A stretch of DNA of 38,561 bases from Christensenella sp. (GTDB lineage: Bacteria > Bacillota > Clostridia > Christensenellales > Maliibacteriaceae): the NCBI GenBank assembly GCA_019420085.1, contig JAHZHV010000092.1, positions 1 to 38,561 of the forward strand, read 5' to 3'. The number at the start of each line of letters is the position of its first letter. The first letter of the stretch is position 1. The notes under the pieces were generated by a model. It was not told where the DNA came from and did not search any database. It was given only the letters and a program-made list of their open reading frames with translations. Positions 8,975 through 17,014 of the stretch are shown here, piece after piece. A program made the position numbers and the translations under genes.

Positions 8975-9370
8975 TTATTGCTGGGCGGCACGCCACTGTT
9001 CGTAGGTATATCCGTCCAGCTGGGCGGCACTTTGTCCCTGCAGGCTGAAGTATTCGCCTGCGCCTGTATATGTTGCCGTTGCGCCGATGTAAGCGAATCC
9101 GTCAAAGTAAAATGTTGCACGTGTAGGTTCGTTCAGTCCCTGCATTGCCGCCAGACGATCCGTGGGTAATCCATAGCAGTAGACAGAAATTGCCGTCAGT
9201 GTTTGTGCGTCCCGCGGCGGGTTTAATATGCGAATGAGCGATGCTGTTTTTTCATCGTCTGCCTCTGCAAGCGATATACGTTCCATACGCGGCATGCGAA
9301 GCGCAGGCCGAAAGGGCAGCAGCATGGCAATGACAAGTGCAAGAACCAGAATGAAAAGCAGGCGTTTCAT
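8975..9370 (-). CDS. Small secreted or membrane-anchored protein of unknown function
   Basis: The 131-residue product starts MKRLLFILVLALVIAMLLPF, a clear signal peptide or N-terminal anchor without a lipobox Cys. The remaining roughly 105 residues have no motif I recognise; they are rich in Ala, Thr and aromatic residues and end in YEQWRAAQQ. The ATG at 9370 was preferred over one 75 nt upstream because GGAGGG precedes it by about 8 nt. It stands alone on the minus strand, after the SLOG-like gene, with which it could share a transcript across a 145-nt gap. Confidence 0.6.
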   Translation of the reverse strand: MKRLLFILVLALVIAMLLPFRPALRMPRMERISLAEADDEKTASLIRILNPPRDAQTLTAISVYCYGLPTDRLAAMQGLNEPTRATFYFDGFAYIGATATYTGAGEYFSLQGQSAAQLDGYTYEQWRAAQQ

Positions 9371-9515
9371 ACGCAATCCCTCCAAATGACTGCGGCGCAT
9401 ATGCGCCTGCGGATAGGATGCGCTGCAGATGGGAAAACCATGCATGCAATTGAAACTTTCAAAAAAACGATCGTTTGATTTTTCGCTTGCTCAAAAAAGC
9501 AGCGATGCCATTGTT

Positions 9516-9962
9516 TTATAGGGGATGCGGCAGATCCGTCAAATTGATGACGGTTTTATTTTGGCGTCTTGCTTTTTGTGCAAAATACGCGGCGCCGCCC
9601 CATGTGTGCGTTATGTAAGTGATCACATAATCGGCCTGACGCAGCATCCAGTCATTGCGGCGGGAAATTGCGTATCGCGGCGGTGCGGTTTCCACACATT
9701 CCGGCAGAATGGTATGGATGCCATTGAAGTGTTCCGCTATGCCGGGAGGCTTTTCCAGAACGATTGCATAGGAAATAAATGGATATTTCAGCGTTAATTC
9801 CTGCAAAACCGTGCATGCAATCGCGTCAAAGGCGCCTTGCCGCCCGACATAAAACACGGTTACCGCATGCTGTTCAATCAGATGAATCAATACCTGCTGC
9901 AGCAGCGGTTTCAGCGTATGCGGACAGTCGCGATGCCCAAAAAAAGTACAGATATTGTTCAC
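9516..9962 (-). CDS. SLOG-superfamily Rossmann-fold protein
   Basis: The 148-residue protein begins with CTFFGHRDCP, the typical first strand and loop of SLOG-domain proteins (DUF1273/YpsA-like), and continues with alternating strands and helices. A late YVITYITHTWGGAAYFAQKA segment fits the nucleotide-binding loop and helix. SLOG proteins bind nucleotides or nucleotide-derived ligands; some work as sensors in stress or anti-phage systems, others are housekeeping. GTG at 9962 is chosen because GAGG lies 7 nt upstream; TTG at 9965 sits too close to it. It is divergent from a small HTH gene across repeated sequences. I cannot name the ligand. Confidence 0.7.
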   Translation of the reverse strand: MNNICTFFGHRDCPHTLKPLLQQVLIHLIEQHAVTVFYVGRQGAFDAIACTVLQELTLKYPFISYAIVLEKPPGIAEHFNGIHTILPECVETAPPRYAISRRNDWMLRQADYVITYITHTWGGAAYFAQKARRQNKTVINLTDLPHPL

Positions 9963-9982
9963 CAATCCACCTCTAATAGACT

Positions 9983-10017
9983 ATGTATAGCCTATATAGT
10001 AGCATGCATAGCCTATA
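9983..10017. promoter_or_regulatory. Pair of 14-bp direct repeats, candidate operator
   Basis: ATG(T/C)ATAGCCTATA occurs at 9983-9996 and 10004-10017, 21 bp apart, so both lie on the same face of the helix. They are AT-rich, in the 107-nt gap between the SLOG gene and the HTH gene. An operator for the HTH protein is an inference. Confidence 0.45.
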
Positions 10018-10069
10018 AATGCCATGGAAATCAGCTATGCTACAGGCATTGCATGGAGGGAGGGTATGC

Positions 10070-10312
10070 GTGGATACAGTCACGGCAGTGAAAAACCGCA
10101 TTTTGGCATTGTGTGAGGAACGGAATATGACGATCAATCGGCTGGCGACGATTTGCGGGCTGCCTCCGTCCAGTATTAAAAACATTCTTTATGGAAAAAG
10201 TCGGAATCCAAAATTACTGACCATTAAAATGATTTGCGATGGGCTTGGCATCACGCTGCGCGACTTTTTCTCCACTGCGGATTTTGATGCCCTGGAACAG
10301 GAGATAAAATAG
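10070..10312 (+). CDS. Small XRE-family HTH regulator
   Basis: The 80-residue product is a single Cro/C1-type helix-turn-helix domain. It has an N-terminal helix with KNRILALCEERN, the HTH around INRLATICGLPPSSIKNIL, a basic GKSRNPK turn, and the helices ICDGLGITLRDFF. There is no effector domain or membrane segment. GTG at 10070 is selected because a GGAGGGAGGG run (10055-10064) lies just upstream. It is divergent from the SLOG gene, with direct repeats between them. It probably represses that intergenic region, but this is inferred from position only. Confidence 0.75.
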   Translation: MDTVTAVKNRILALCEERNMTINRLATICGLPPSSIKNILYGKSRNPKLLTIKMICDGLGITLRDFFSTADFDALEQEIK

Positions 10313-10437
10313 TCGCATGCAATTGCGGCGTTGTAAGCATTGTTTTGTGTGGTATATCCGGCGGCTGTGCATGCGCCGGATTTCATTTTTGCATCAAAGC
10401 GTTCAAATGTGCAGGTCACAAAGAAAATTTTACCTGC

Positions 10438-10456
10438 TTGTCAAAGTTTTTTGACA
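10438..10456. promoter_or_regulatory. Inverted repeat upstream of the membrane-bound XRE gene
   Basis: TGTCAAA (10439-10445) and TTTGACA (10450-10456) form a 7-bp inverted repeat with a 4-nt centre, about 60 nt before the start codon. A TACAAT at 10478-10483 lies 21 nt after TTGACA, too far for a normal promoter. It could be an autoregulatory site. Confidence 0.25.
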
Positions 10457-10518
10457 GACAACAGCGCCTGTGGCGCGTACAATAAAGTTCAATAAAACCA
10501 TGGCAGGAGGACGCCGCG

Positions 10519-11184
10519 ATGGATATTGGAGACAAGCTGCGGAAGGCTCGGATGCAGGCGCAGCTGACGCAGGAGCAGGCCGCGGAGGTTCTGGGTGTCA
10601 GCCGGCAGACGATTTCCAATTGGGAGACGGAAAAGACGTATCCGGATATCGTCAGTGTTGTGCGCATGAGCGATCTTTATCAAGTGAGTCTTGACCGGCT
10701 GCTCAAGGAAGATGTTCAAACCCAGGATGGTATGTCTGATTATGTGACATATCTTGAAAAAAGCACGGATACCACGCAGAGCCGTGATCGCATGACGCGC
10801 CGTATGGTGCTGGCTGGCGGTCTTGTCATTTGGGCTTTGTGTCTTGTTTCCTTCTGGTGCTTTGACGCAGGACGTGATGCGCTTGGTTACAGTTTTACCG
10901 TGCTGTGGTTACTGATGCCGGTTACCATGTTTACCGTATCCGCTGTACTGGGAAGGGATGTTCATGCAGGGTATATGCGCTGGTTTGCCGCGCCGGTGTT
11001 TGGCGTATTGTATATGCTGACGGAGTATGCAACCTTTTCCATGGCAAATATGCTTGCCTTTTCCAGGTGGAACGCGCCTCAATGGGGTATGGTTGTGGCC
11101 GGAACCGTCATTTCACTGCTGGGAATGGGTTTTGGTACGCTGCTGGGGCGTCGTGCGCTGCGCCGAAGGGGAAAACCTGATTAA
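10519..11184 (+). CDS. XRE-family regulator with four-helix membrane domain
   Basis: The 221-residue protein has an N-terminal Cro/C1 HTH (residues about 6-60, with LTQEQAAEVLGVSRQTISNW and the usual YPDI), a linker of about 35 residues, then four hydrophobic helices (about 98-117, 123-145, 155-178, 190-213) and a basic RRALRRRGK tail. This HTH-plus-membrane layout is common in Clostridia and suggests a DNA-binding domain held at the membrane, perhaps sensing envelope stress. GCAGGAGGA lies just before the ATG. The gene is apparently monocistronic and is followed by 128 nt with nothing recognisable and then a terminator. Confidence 0.8.
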   Translation: MDIGDKLRKARMQAQLTQEQAAEVLGVSRQTISNWETEKTYPDIVSVVRMSDLYQVSLDRLLKEDVQTQDGMSDYVTYLEKSTDTTQSRDRMTRRMVLAGGLVIWALCLVSFWCFDAGRDALGYSFTVLWLLMPVTMFTVSAVLGRDVHAGYMRWFAAPVFGVLYMLTEYATFSMANMLAFSRWNAPQWGMVVAGTVISLLGMGFGTLLGRRALRRRGKPD

Positions 11185-11312
11185 AATACAACAAGCAGGC
11201 ATAGGGCTATGAAGCACAGACAAAAGGAAAACATGCCTTGCGCTGCTGTGTATGGCGGCATGGGTCCCGCGCGGAGAAAATCGATGACCTGGATATTTCT
11301 TAATAAAAAAGG

Positions 11313-11349
11313 GCCGCTGCGCGCTTATTTTGCGCGCAGCGGCTTTTTT
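11313..11349. terminator. Bidirectional terminator
   Basis: A perfect 12-bp GC-rich stem (11313-11324 with 11332-11343) is flanked by A6 and T6. It separates the converging XRE and pseudouridine synthase genes. Confidence 0.85.
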
Positions 11350-11353
11350 GTTG

Positions 11354-12034
11354 TTAAGTCAACTGGTTCGACCAATCAAAGCGATTCCACGGCGCTTCAT
11401 CCGGCGGGGGGCAGGTAAACACCATCGCTTCGCGGCGCGTTGGATGCTCCAGCTGCAGGCGGTAAGCCCAAAGCGCAAGATTTCCGCGCGTGGCCGCAGG
11501 ATCATATTTTTGATCATGCAGCAGCGCGTGCCCGGCATGTGAAAACTGTACCCGAATCTGATGCGAGCGGCCGGTATCAAGCTGCACGCGGACGAGCGTT
11601 GTATCTTTATCCTGTGCAATGCGCCAAAAATGCAGCCGCGCAAATTTTGCCCCGGGCGTGCCGGGTTCGACGACGCGGGAAATATTGGTACGCGTGTCCT
11701 TGCAGAGCCAGTCTTGCAAAACACCCTCTTTTGGAAGCGTACCGTGTACGACGGCAAAATAGCTGCGGGACATGCGTCGCGATTGCAGCTGTGCGCCAAG
11801 GCGTGCGGCCGCTTTTGATGTGCGTGCAAATGCCATGACGCCGCCGCAAGGCCGGTCAAGGCGATGCACAAGCCCAAGATAGACGGCGCCCGGCTTTTGA
11901 TAGGCTTCTTTGATGTATGCTTTAAGCATGGTCAAAAGATCCGGATCGTGTGAATCGTCCGCCTGCGCAGGGATGTTCTGCGGTTTGACGGCGATCAAAA
12001 GATGATTGTCTTCATAGAGAATGTTAAGGTTCAT
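11354..12034 (-). CDS. RluA-family RNA pseudouridine synthase
   Basis: The 226-residue protein isomerises uridine to pseudouridine in rRNA or tRNA. The family motif HRLDRPCGG with catalytic D60 is intact, and the C-terminal RVQLDTGRSHQIRVQFSHAGHALLHDQKY segment is typical. It begins NILYEDNHLLIAVKP and so has no N-terminal S4 domain, like the shorter RluA/RluC paralogues. Its ATG overlaps the upstream methyltransferase stop (ATGA at 12034-12031), so the two RNA-modifying enzymes are translationally coupled. The exact target position cannot be told from sequence. Confidence 0.88.
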   Translation of the reverse strand: MNLNILYEDNHLLIAVKPQNIPAQADDSHDPDLLTMLKAYIKEAYQKPGAVYLGLVHRLDRPCGGVMAFARTSKAAARLGAQLQSRRMSRSYFAVVHGTLPKEGVLQDWLCKDTRTNISRVVEPGTPGAKFARLHFWRIAQDKDTTLVRVQLDTGRSHQIRVQFSHAGHALLHDQKYDPAATRGNLALWAYRLQLEHPTRREAMVFTCPPPDEAPWNRFDWSNQLT

Positions 12035-12888
12035 CGTCCGATAAAGCGTCCTGCTGCGCCGCAGGGCAGCACAAGACCGCGCTGCGTCGGCAGGCAGACC
12101 TCCTGTGCGTCGATATTGCCGTCAAAGTCGCGCAGTGCCCAGCGAAGAAGATTGGAAAGCACCGCCGGCTGCAAACCGGTTGTATAGGCGTTTAGAATGA
12201 AAAACAGCGGCTGCGGCGTCAGTACCTGCGCGCACAGGGCAAGCAGCGGTGCGATTTTTTCTTCCAAATGCCAGATTTCACCGCCGGGACCGCGTCCGTA
12301 ACTGGGCGGATCCATGACAATGGCATCGTAGCGGTGTCCGCGGCGGATTTCACGTGCGACGAATTTTTCACAGTCATCGACGATATAGCGGATCGGTGCT
12401 TCGGCAAGACCGCTTGCGGACGCGTTTTCCCGTGCCCAGGCAACCATGCCTTTTGCCGCGTCGACATGGCAGACGCTTGCTCCGGCTGCGGCACAGGCAG
12501 CCGTTGCGCCGCCGGTGTAGCCGAACAGATTCAAGACGCTGACGGGTCTGTCGGCTTTTTGAATGCGCTGCATCATGAAATCCCAGTTGGCAGCCTGTTC
12601 CGGGAAAAGACCCGTGTGCTTAAAGCCCGTGGGACGCACCAGAAACGTCAGGTTTTTATAGCGGATACTCCAGCGCTGCGGCAATTGTCTGCGAAAATGC
12701 CACTGTCCGCCGCCGCTTGCGGCGCGCAGGTAATGTGCGTCGGCTTCCTCCCAGCCCATTGCAGGGTCATGCGGCCAGATCGCCTGCGGATCGGGACGGC
12801 GCAGCACGACATCGCCCCAGCGCTCCAGCTTTTCACCGTCGCCGGTATCGATGACGCAGAAATCCACCCAGTCCTTTGCAAGATACAT
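12031..12888 (-). CDS. Class I SAM-dependent methyltransferase, RlmI-like
   Basis: The 285-residue protein has a SAM-binding motif I (VLNLFGYTGGATAACAAAG, near residues 137-155), an acidic loop (CHVDAAKG), and the motif IV MDPPSYGRG. These place it with COG1092 rRNA cytosine-C5 methyltransferases (RlmI/RlmK-like). The first part is beta-rich (QLPQRWSIRYKNL...LRPTGFKHTGLFPEQ) but is not an obvious PUA domain. The ATG at 12888 is preferred over an in-frame one further upstream because GGAGG lies 8 nt before it. It lies 85 nt after ileS, across a terminator, and overlaps the RluA-type gene by 4 nt. Confidence 0.82.
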   Translation of the reverse strand: MYLAKDWVDFCVIDTGDGEKLERWGDVVLRRPDPQAIWPHDPAMGWEEADAHYLRAASGGGQWHFRRQLPQRWSIRYKNLTFLVRPTGFKHTGLFPEQAANWDFMMQRIQKADRPVSVLNLFGYTGGATAACAAAGASVCHVDAAKGMVAWARENASASGLAEAPIRYIVDDCEKFVAREIRRGHRYDAIVMDPPSYGRGPGGEIWHLEEKIAPLLALCAQVLTPQPLFFILNAYTTGLQPAVLSNLLRWALRDFDGNIDAQEVCLPTQRGLVLPCGAAGRFIGR

Positions 12889-12908
12889 TGCATTTCCTCC
12901 TTCTGCGG

Positions 12909-12943
12909 AAAAACGCGGGCGGCTGCGCATATGCAGTCGCCCG
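12909..12943 (-). terminator. Terminator after ileS
   Basis: An 11-bp stem (12916-12926 with 12933-12943, one G-U pair) ends on the minus strand in a GTTTTT run. It lies between ileS and the methyltransferase gene, so some read-through or a separate promoter is needed for the downstream pair. Confidence 0.65.
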
Positions 12944-12973
12944 GGATAAAAGTCGGATTGGTTGATTGCGGGT

Positions 12974-15900
12974 TTAGTCCTGTGCACGCGTCAGGCAAAG
13001 CCGAAGCGGCTTGCCGTTGATATCCCAATCGCGCATTTGGTCGGTCTGTCCGCGTACGGCGGATACGGCCAATACCTCGTGCTGCCAGGTATCGTCATCG
13101 GCAAGCAGTGCACAAAGCGCGTCGTCACCGTCGTAGGTGACGCGAATGCGGTCACTGACTGCAAAATCGGATTCGCGGCGCTGCGTTTGAATCTTGGAGA
13201 TTGTTTCGCGCACCAGACCTTCGCGGATGAGCGCATCGGTCAGCGTGGTTTCCAGCGCAACGGTCATATCGCCCTGCACGAGGGTCTTGAAATCGTCGCG
13301 CTGTCCCTCTTCAATCAGCACATCATCGCGGCTGAAGGTCTCCGCCTTGCCGGCGATATCCATCGTGATGTCCTCTCCGCGTGCAAAGGCGGCGACAGCA
13401 ACCGATCCGTCAAAGGCGGCGAGTGCTTCGCGTACCAGCGCGATGTTTTTGCCGAAACGCCGTCCAAGCGTACGAAGCTGGGGTTTCAGATTGTAGACCA
13501 CGAGCGTGCTTAAGTCATCGCAGATTTCCACGCCTTTGACATTCAGTTCGTCGGCGGCCAGTGCGGCAAAGTTTTCTTCAAGCGGGATACCCGAGACAAG
13601 CAGACGCGAAAGCGGCTGGCGAATCTTCAGATTTGCGGTGTTGCGCAGCGCGCGGCCGGCGGCGACGACGTCCAGTACCAGCTGCATTTGCGCCTCAAGC
13701 GCTTCATCGATGCGGCTTTGATCGCAGACGGGGAAATCGGTCAGATGTACGCTTTCGGGTGCATCGGGATTGACGGTGCGTACGATATTCTGATACATTG
13801 CCTCCGCCATGAACGGCGTAAACGGTGCGCTCAGACGTGCCATCGTTTCAAGGACGGTGTACAGCGTGTAGAACGCATCGGACTTATCCTGCGTCATTTC
13901 TCCGGCCCAGTAGCGTTCACGGCCGCGGCGCACATACCAGTTGGAAAGCGCATCGGTAAACTCGTTCATGCGGCGCGCTGCTTCCGTAATGCGGTAGGCG
14001 TCAAGATCCTCGTCTACCTGACGGATAAGCGTATTCAGACGCGACAAAATCCAGCGGTCAAGGACATTGGGATTGTCGCTCAATGCAAGCTTGGTCGGGT
14101 CGACATTGTCGATATCTGCATACAGCACATAGAAGGCGTATGTATTCCACAATGTGGCCATGTATTTACGCTGTGATTCACTGACTGCTTCGGCGGAGAA
14201 GCGGCTGGGCAGCCACGGCGCGGAGGAGGTATAGAAATACCAGCGCACAGCGTCGGCGCCCTGTTTGTCCAGGATCTCAGACGGTGCGATGACGTTGCCC
14301 AGATGTTTGCTCATCTTCTTGCCGTCACGGTCGTTGACGTGTCCAAGGACAATGCAGTTTTTAAACGGCGCGCGTCCGAACACAGCCGTGGAGATGGCAA
14401 GCAGCGTATAGAACCAGCCGCGCGTCTGATCGACAGCTTCGCTGATGAAGTCTGCCGGATAATTTTCGCGGAACTTATCCTCGTTTTCAAAGGGATAGTG
14501 CCACTGTGCAAAGGGCATGGAACCGGAGTCGTACCAGCAGTCGATGACCTCGGGTACGCGTGTCATATCGCGTCCGCACTTGGGGCAGACCAGGTGTACC
14601 TGGTCAATGTAAGGCTTGTGCAGCTCGATATCTTCTGGCACATCGCGCCCCATGCTGCGCAGTTCTTCAATGCTGCCGACCATGTGGCGGTAGCCGCATT
14701 CGCATTCCCAGATCGGAAGCGGCGTTCCCCAGTAGCGGTCGCGTGAAAGACCCCAGTCGATGACGTTTTCAAGGAAGTTGCCCATGCGTCCGGTCCGGAT
14801 GGAATCAGGCATCCAGTTGACGGAGTCGTTGTTTTTCAAAAGCTCGTCGCGCAGCGACGACATGCGTACGAACCACGTCGCGCGTGCGTAGTACAAAAGC
14901 GGCGTATCGCAGCGCCAGCAGAAGGGGTAGTCATGCTCGTAGGGAAGCGCCGCGAACAAAAGGCCGCGCGCTTTCAGATCTGCGATGATGTCGGCGTCGG
15001 CGTCCTTGACGAATTTGCCGGCGGCGATTTCGCATTCGTCCGTGAACCTGCCCTGCAAATCGACCAGACAGATAAAGGGCAGGTTGTTGTCGCGGCCGAC
15101 GCGTGCGTCGTCTTCACCGAAGGCAGGCGCATTGTGTACGACGCCTGTACCGTCTTCCAAAGAGACATACGGGTCGCAGACGACCTTGTAACCGCGCGTG
15201 CGGTCGGCATGCGCCCAGTCGTACAGCGGTTCGTAGGACATGCCGATCAGGTCGCGTCCCATGTAGCGCTCGACGATTTCATAACCTTCGCCAAGCACGG
15301 ACGGCGCCAGCGCCTCGGCCAGGATGAGGTATTCGTCGCCCACACGGCATTTGACGTAGGAAACATCGGCGTTCATGCAAAGCGCAATGTTGGAAGGCAG
15401 CGTCCAGGGCGTTGTCGTCCAGGCAAGGATGTACGTGTTTTCCTGCCCGATGACGGCGAAGCGTACGGTGACGGAAGTCTCCTTGACGCGCTTGTAACCC
15501 TGCGCAACCTCATGGCTGGACAGCGCCGTGCCGCAGCGCGGGCAGTAAGGAACAACCTTGTGACCGTGGTAGATAAGCCCCTTGTCCCACAGCTGACGCA
15601 AGGACCACCACTCCGACTCAATGTAGTCGTTGTGGTATGTCACATATGGATTTTCCATATCCGCCCAGTAACCGACGCGGTCGGACATGACCTCCCATTC
15701 GGACAGGTATTTCCAGACGCTTTCCTTGCATTTCTGGATAAACGGTTCTACGCCATAGGCTTCAATCTGCGGCTTGCCGTCGATGCCAAGTGTTTTTTCC
15801 ACTTCAAGCTCAACGGGCAGTCCGTGCGTATCCCAACCGGCCTTTCGCAGGACGTGATATCCCTTCATCGTGCGATAGCGGGGAATGATATCCTTAAAGG

Positions 15901-16087
15901 TACGGGTCAGTACGTGACCGATATGCGGCTTGCCGTTCGCCGTAGGCGGTCCATCGTAGAAGGTAAATACCGGCCCTCCGCTTCGGTGTTCACAGCTTTT
16001 TTCAAAGATATGATTTTGCTTCCAGAATTCGAGCACTTCCTGCTCGCGGCCGACGAAGTTCATATCCGTAGGCACTTTTTTGTACAT
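12974..16087 (-). CDS. ileS: Isoleucine--tRNA ligase, long type-2-like form
   Basis: The 1037-residue class I synthetase has HIGH at 55-58 (PHIGH) and KMSKH at 591-595 in place of the more common KMSKS. It has the WDTHGLPVE catalytic segment, the CP1 editing domain, and a Cys-pair region in the middle (CPRCG, CECGY, CPKCG). There is no C-terminal zinc finger. Length and KMSKHLGN context fit the eukaryote-like IleRS2 clade common in Clostridia; such enzymes are often mupirocin-tolerant, which is family knowledge, not shown here. The open frame extends 69 codons upstream, but that part is the T-box leader. The ATG at 16087 has AAAGGAG nearby. Regulation is by uncharged tRNA-Ile through the T-box. 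Confidence 0.95.
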   Translation of the reverse strand: MYKKVPTDMNFVGREQEVLEFWKQNHIFEKSCEHRSGGPVFTFYDGPPTANGKPHIGHVLTRTFKDIIPRYRTMKGYHVLRKAGWDTHGLPVELEVEKTLGIDGKPQIEAYGVEPFIQKCKESVWKYLSEWEVMSDRVGYWADMENPYVTYHNDYIESEWWSLRQLWDKGLIYHGHKVVPYCPRCGTALSSHEVAQGYKRVKETSVTVRFAVIGQENTYILAWTTTPWTLPSNIALCMNADVSYVKCRVGDEYLILAEALAPSVLGEGYEIVERYMGRDLIGMSYEPLYDWAHADRTRGYKVVCDPYVSLEDGTGVVHNAPAFGEDDARVGRDNNLPFICLVDLQGRFTDECEIAAGKFVKDADADIIADLKARGLLFAALPYEHDYPFCWRCDTPLLYYARATWFVRMSSLRDELLKNNDSVNWMPDSIRTGRMGNFLENVIDWGLSRDRYWGTPLPIWECECGYRHMVGSIEELRSMGRDVPEDIELHKPYIDQVHLVCPKCGRDMTRVPEVIDCWYDSGSMPFAQWHYPFENEDKFRENYPADFISEAVDQTRGWFYTLLAISTAVFGRAPFKNCIVLGHVNDRDGKKMSKHLGNVIAPSEILDKQGADAVRWYFYTSSAPWLPSRFSAEAVSESQRKYMATLWNTYAFYVLYADIDNVDPTKLALSDNPNVLDRWILSRLNTLIRQVDEDLDAYRITEAARRMNEFTDALSNWYVRRGRERYWAGEMTQDKSDAFYTLYTVLETMARLSAPFTPFMAEAMYQNIVRTVNPDAPESVHLTDFPVCDQSRIDEALEAQMQLVLDVVAAGRALRNTANLKIRQPLSRLLVSGIPLEENFAALAADELNVKGVEICDDLSTLVVYNLKPQLRTLGRRFGKNIALVREALAAFDGSVAVAAFARGEDITMDIAGKAETFSRDDVLIEEGQRDDFKTLVQGDMTVALETTLTDALIREGLVRETISKIQTQRRESDFAVSDRIRVTYDGDDALCALLADDDTWQHEVLAVSAVRGQTDQMRDWDINGKPLRLCLTRAQD

Positions 16088-16141
16088 GGCGCGTAAGATC
16101 TCCTTTCCAAACTGTCGCAGGGATGAAATTGCGCTGTTTTT

Positions 16142-16465
16142 AAAAATAAAAAAACAGCCCCTTCCTCCCGAAGTCAGATTCTTGCAACGGGACGAAAAAG
16201 CCGTGGCTTTTGCGCGGTACCACCCATCCTTCACACCGAAAAATGCCGGCGTGCGCTTTGTTTTCATAACGGGAAAATGCCGTACGAACCTCATATCCGC
16301 TGCGCAAAGATTCTGCGCGGCGCTTCGATCCGTCCGCTCCGGGGTGATGGGTGCAGGATAAAGAACCTGAAGAATATCCCATTTGTGCGCCGCTTTTCAG
16401 CTGCCGCGGCTCTCTGCTGCAAAAGACAGGATATTTTACACCGTCCCCTTCATTGCGTTTGGTGC
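16142..16465 (-). promoter_or_regulatory. T-box riboswitch (tRNA-Ile) upstream of ileS
   Basis: The minus-strand leader holds the conserved T-box core GGGTGGTACCGCGC (16225-16212) whose TGGT can pair with an acceptor end ACCA. An AGAGAG element and the distal GCCGC/GCGGC arm of stem I lie 5' of it. AATATCC pairs with GGATATT to build the stem, and the following loop contains ATC at 16359-16357, a fitting isoleucine specifier codon. A GC-rich segment ending in a T-run (16154-16142) forms the terminator. High uncharged tRNA-Ile should favour antitermination. Specifier assignment is inferred by hand folding. Confidence 0.88.
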
Positions 16466-16471
16466 AGAATT

Positions 16472-16500
16472 ATTATAGGAAACGCGCACCCTTTTGTAAA
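16472..16500 (-). promoter_or_regulatory. Promoter of the ileS T-box transcript
   Basis: Reading leftward, TTTACA (16495-16500), a 17-nt spacer, TATAAT (16472-16477). The -35 hexamer lies in the loop of the tadA terminator hairpin. Confidence 0.7.
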
Positions 16501-16510
16501 GGGGTGCGCG
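16483..16510 (-). terminator. Hairpin terminator after tadA
   Basis: A 9-bp or longer stem (CGCGCACCC at 16483-16491 with GGGTGCGCG at 16502-16510). The following T-run on the minus strand is weak (GTTTCC), so termination may be partial. Confidence 0.5.
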
Positions 16511-16519
16511 CAGCAAAGT

Positions 16520-16987
16520 TTATGTTTTGGCATTGTGTTTTTTTTCGCGGCGTGCGCCAAAATAGGATTGCAGAAGGTCGGCACATTCCTGCTGCATCAG
16601 GCCGCCGGCCACACGTGTGCGTCCGCCCGTACGTGCGTCGCAGGGCAGGTTAAGCCGACTGCCGGCGCAGCCGAAGGCATCGTCAAACGCGCCGAAAATC
16701 ACTGCGTCCAGCCGGCATTGCGCAATCGCCCCGGCGCACATGGCGCACGGTTCAAGCGTGACATACATCCTGCAGCCGTTGAGCCGCCAGTCGCCGATAT
16801 TGCGCGCGGCATCACGGATGGCTTCCATTTCGGCATGCGCCGTAGGATCATGACGCTGCATGCGCCGGTTATGCCCCCGGCCGATGATGCGCCCGGCCCG
16901 CACAACGACCGCGCCGACGGGAATTTCATCCTCGTCGAAGGCCTGCTGCGCCTCAAGAAGCGCTTCCTGCATAAAGGCGTCGGCCAT
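16520..16987 (-). CDS. tadA: tRNA-specific adenosine-34 deaminase TadA
   Basis: The 155-residue zinc deaminase converts A34 to inosine in tRNA-Arg(ACG). The zinc/catalytic motif H51-A52-E53 and the P80-C81-A82-M83-C84 pair are intact, and length matches the family. A stop codon lies just upstream of the ATG, so no longer form exists; the nearest AAGGA is about 15 nt away, a poor ribosome site. It follows rlmH by 27 nt and probably ends the walJ-CPBP-rlmH-tadA operon. A terminator hairpin and the ileS promoter follow. Confidence 0.93.
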   Translation of the reverse strand: MADAFMQEALLEAQQAFDEDEIPVGAVVVRAGRIIGRGHNRRMQRHDPTAHAEMEAIRDAARNIGDWRLNGCRMYVTLEPCAMCAGAIAQCRLDAVIFGAFDDAFGCAGSRLNLPCDARTGGRTRVAGGLMQQECADLLQSYFGARREKKHNAKT

Positions 16988-17014
16988 ATGTTTTTACGCA
17001 CCGTCCTTTTATCG

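Noticed and set aside
9465..9476. 12-bp palindrome AAACGATCGTTT as a terminator for the SLOG gene
   Set aside because: The stem has no loop and is AT-rich; it could bind a protein but is not a convincing terminator.
11209..11418. Short plus-strand frame after the XRE gene
   Set aside because: It runs through a strong terminator hairpin and into the antisense of the RluA-type gene.
14933..16096. 387-residue plus-strand open frame
   Set aside because: Antisense to ileS; no recognisable domain or ribosome site.
16088..16294. N-terminal extension of IleRS by 69 residues
   Set aside because: It translates the T-box leader and terminator; the conserved protein starts MYKKVPTDMNF with a proper ribosome site.
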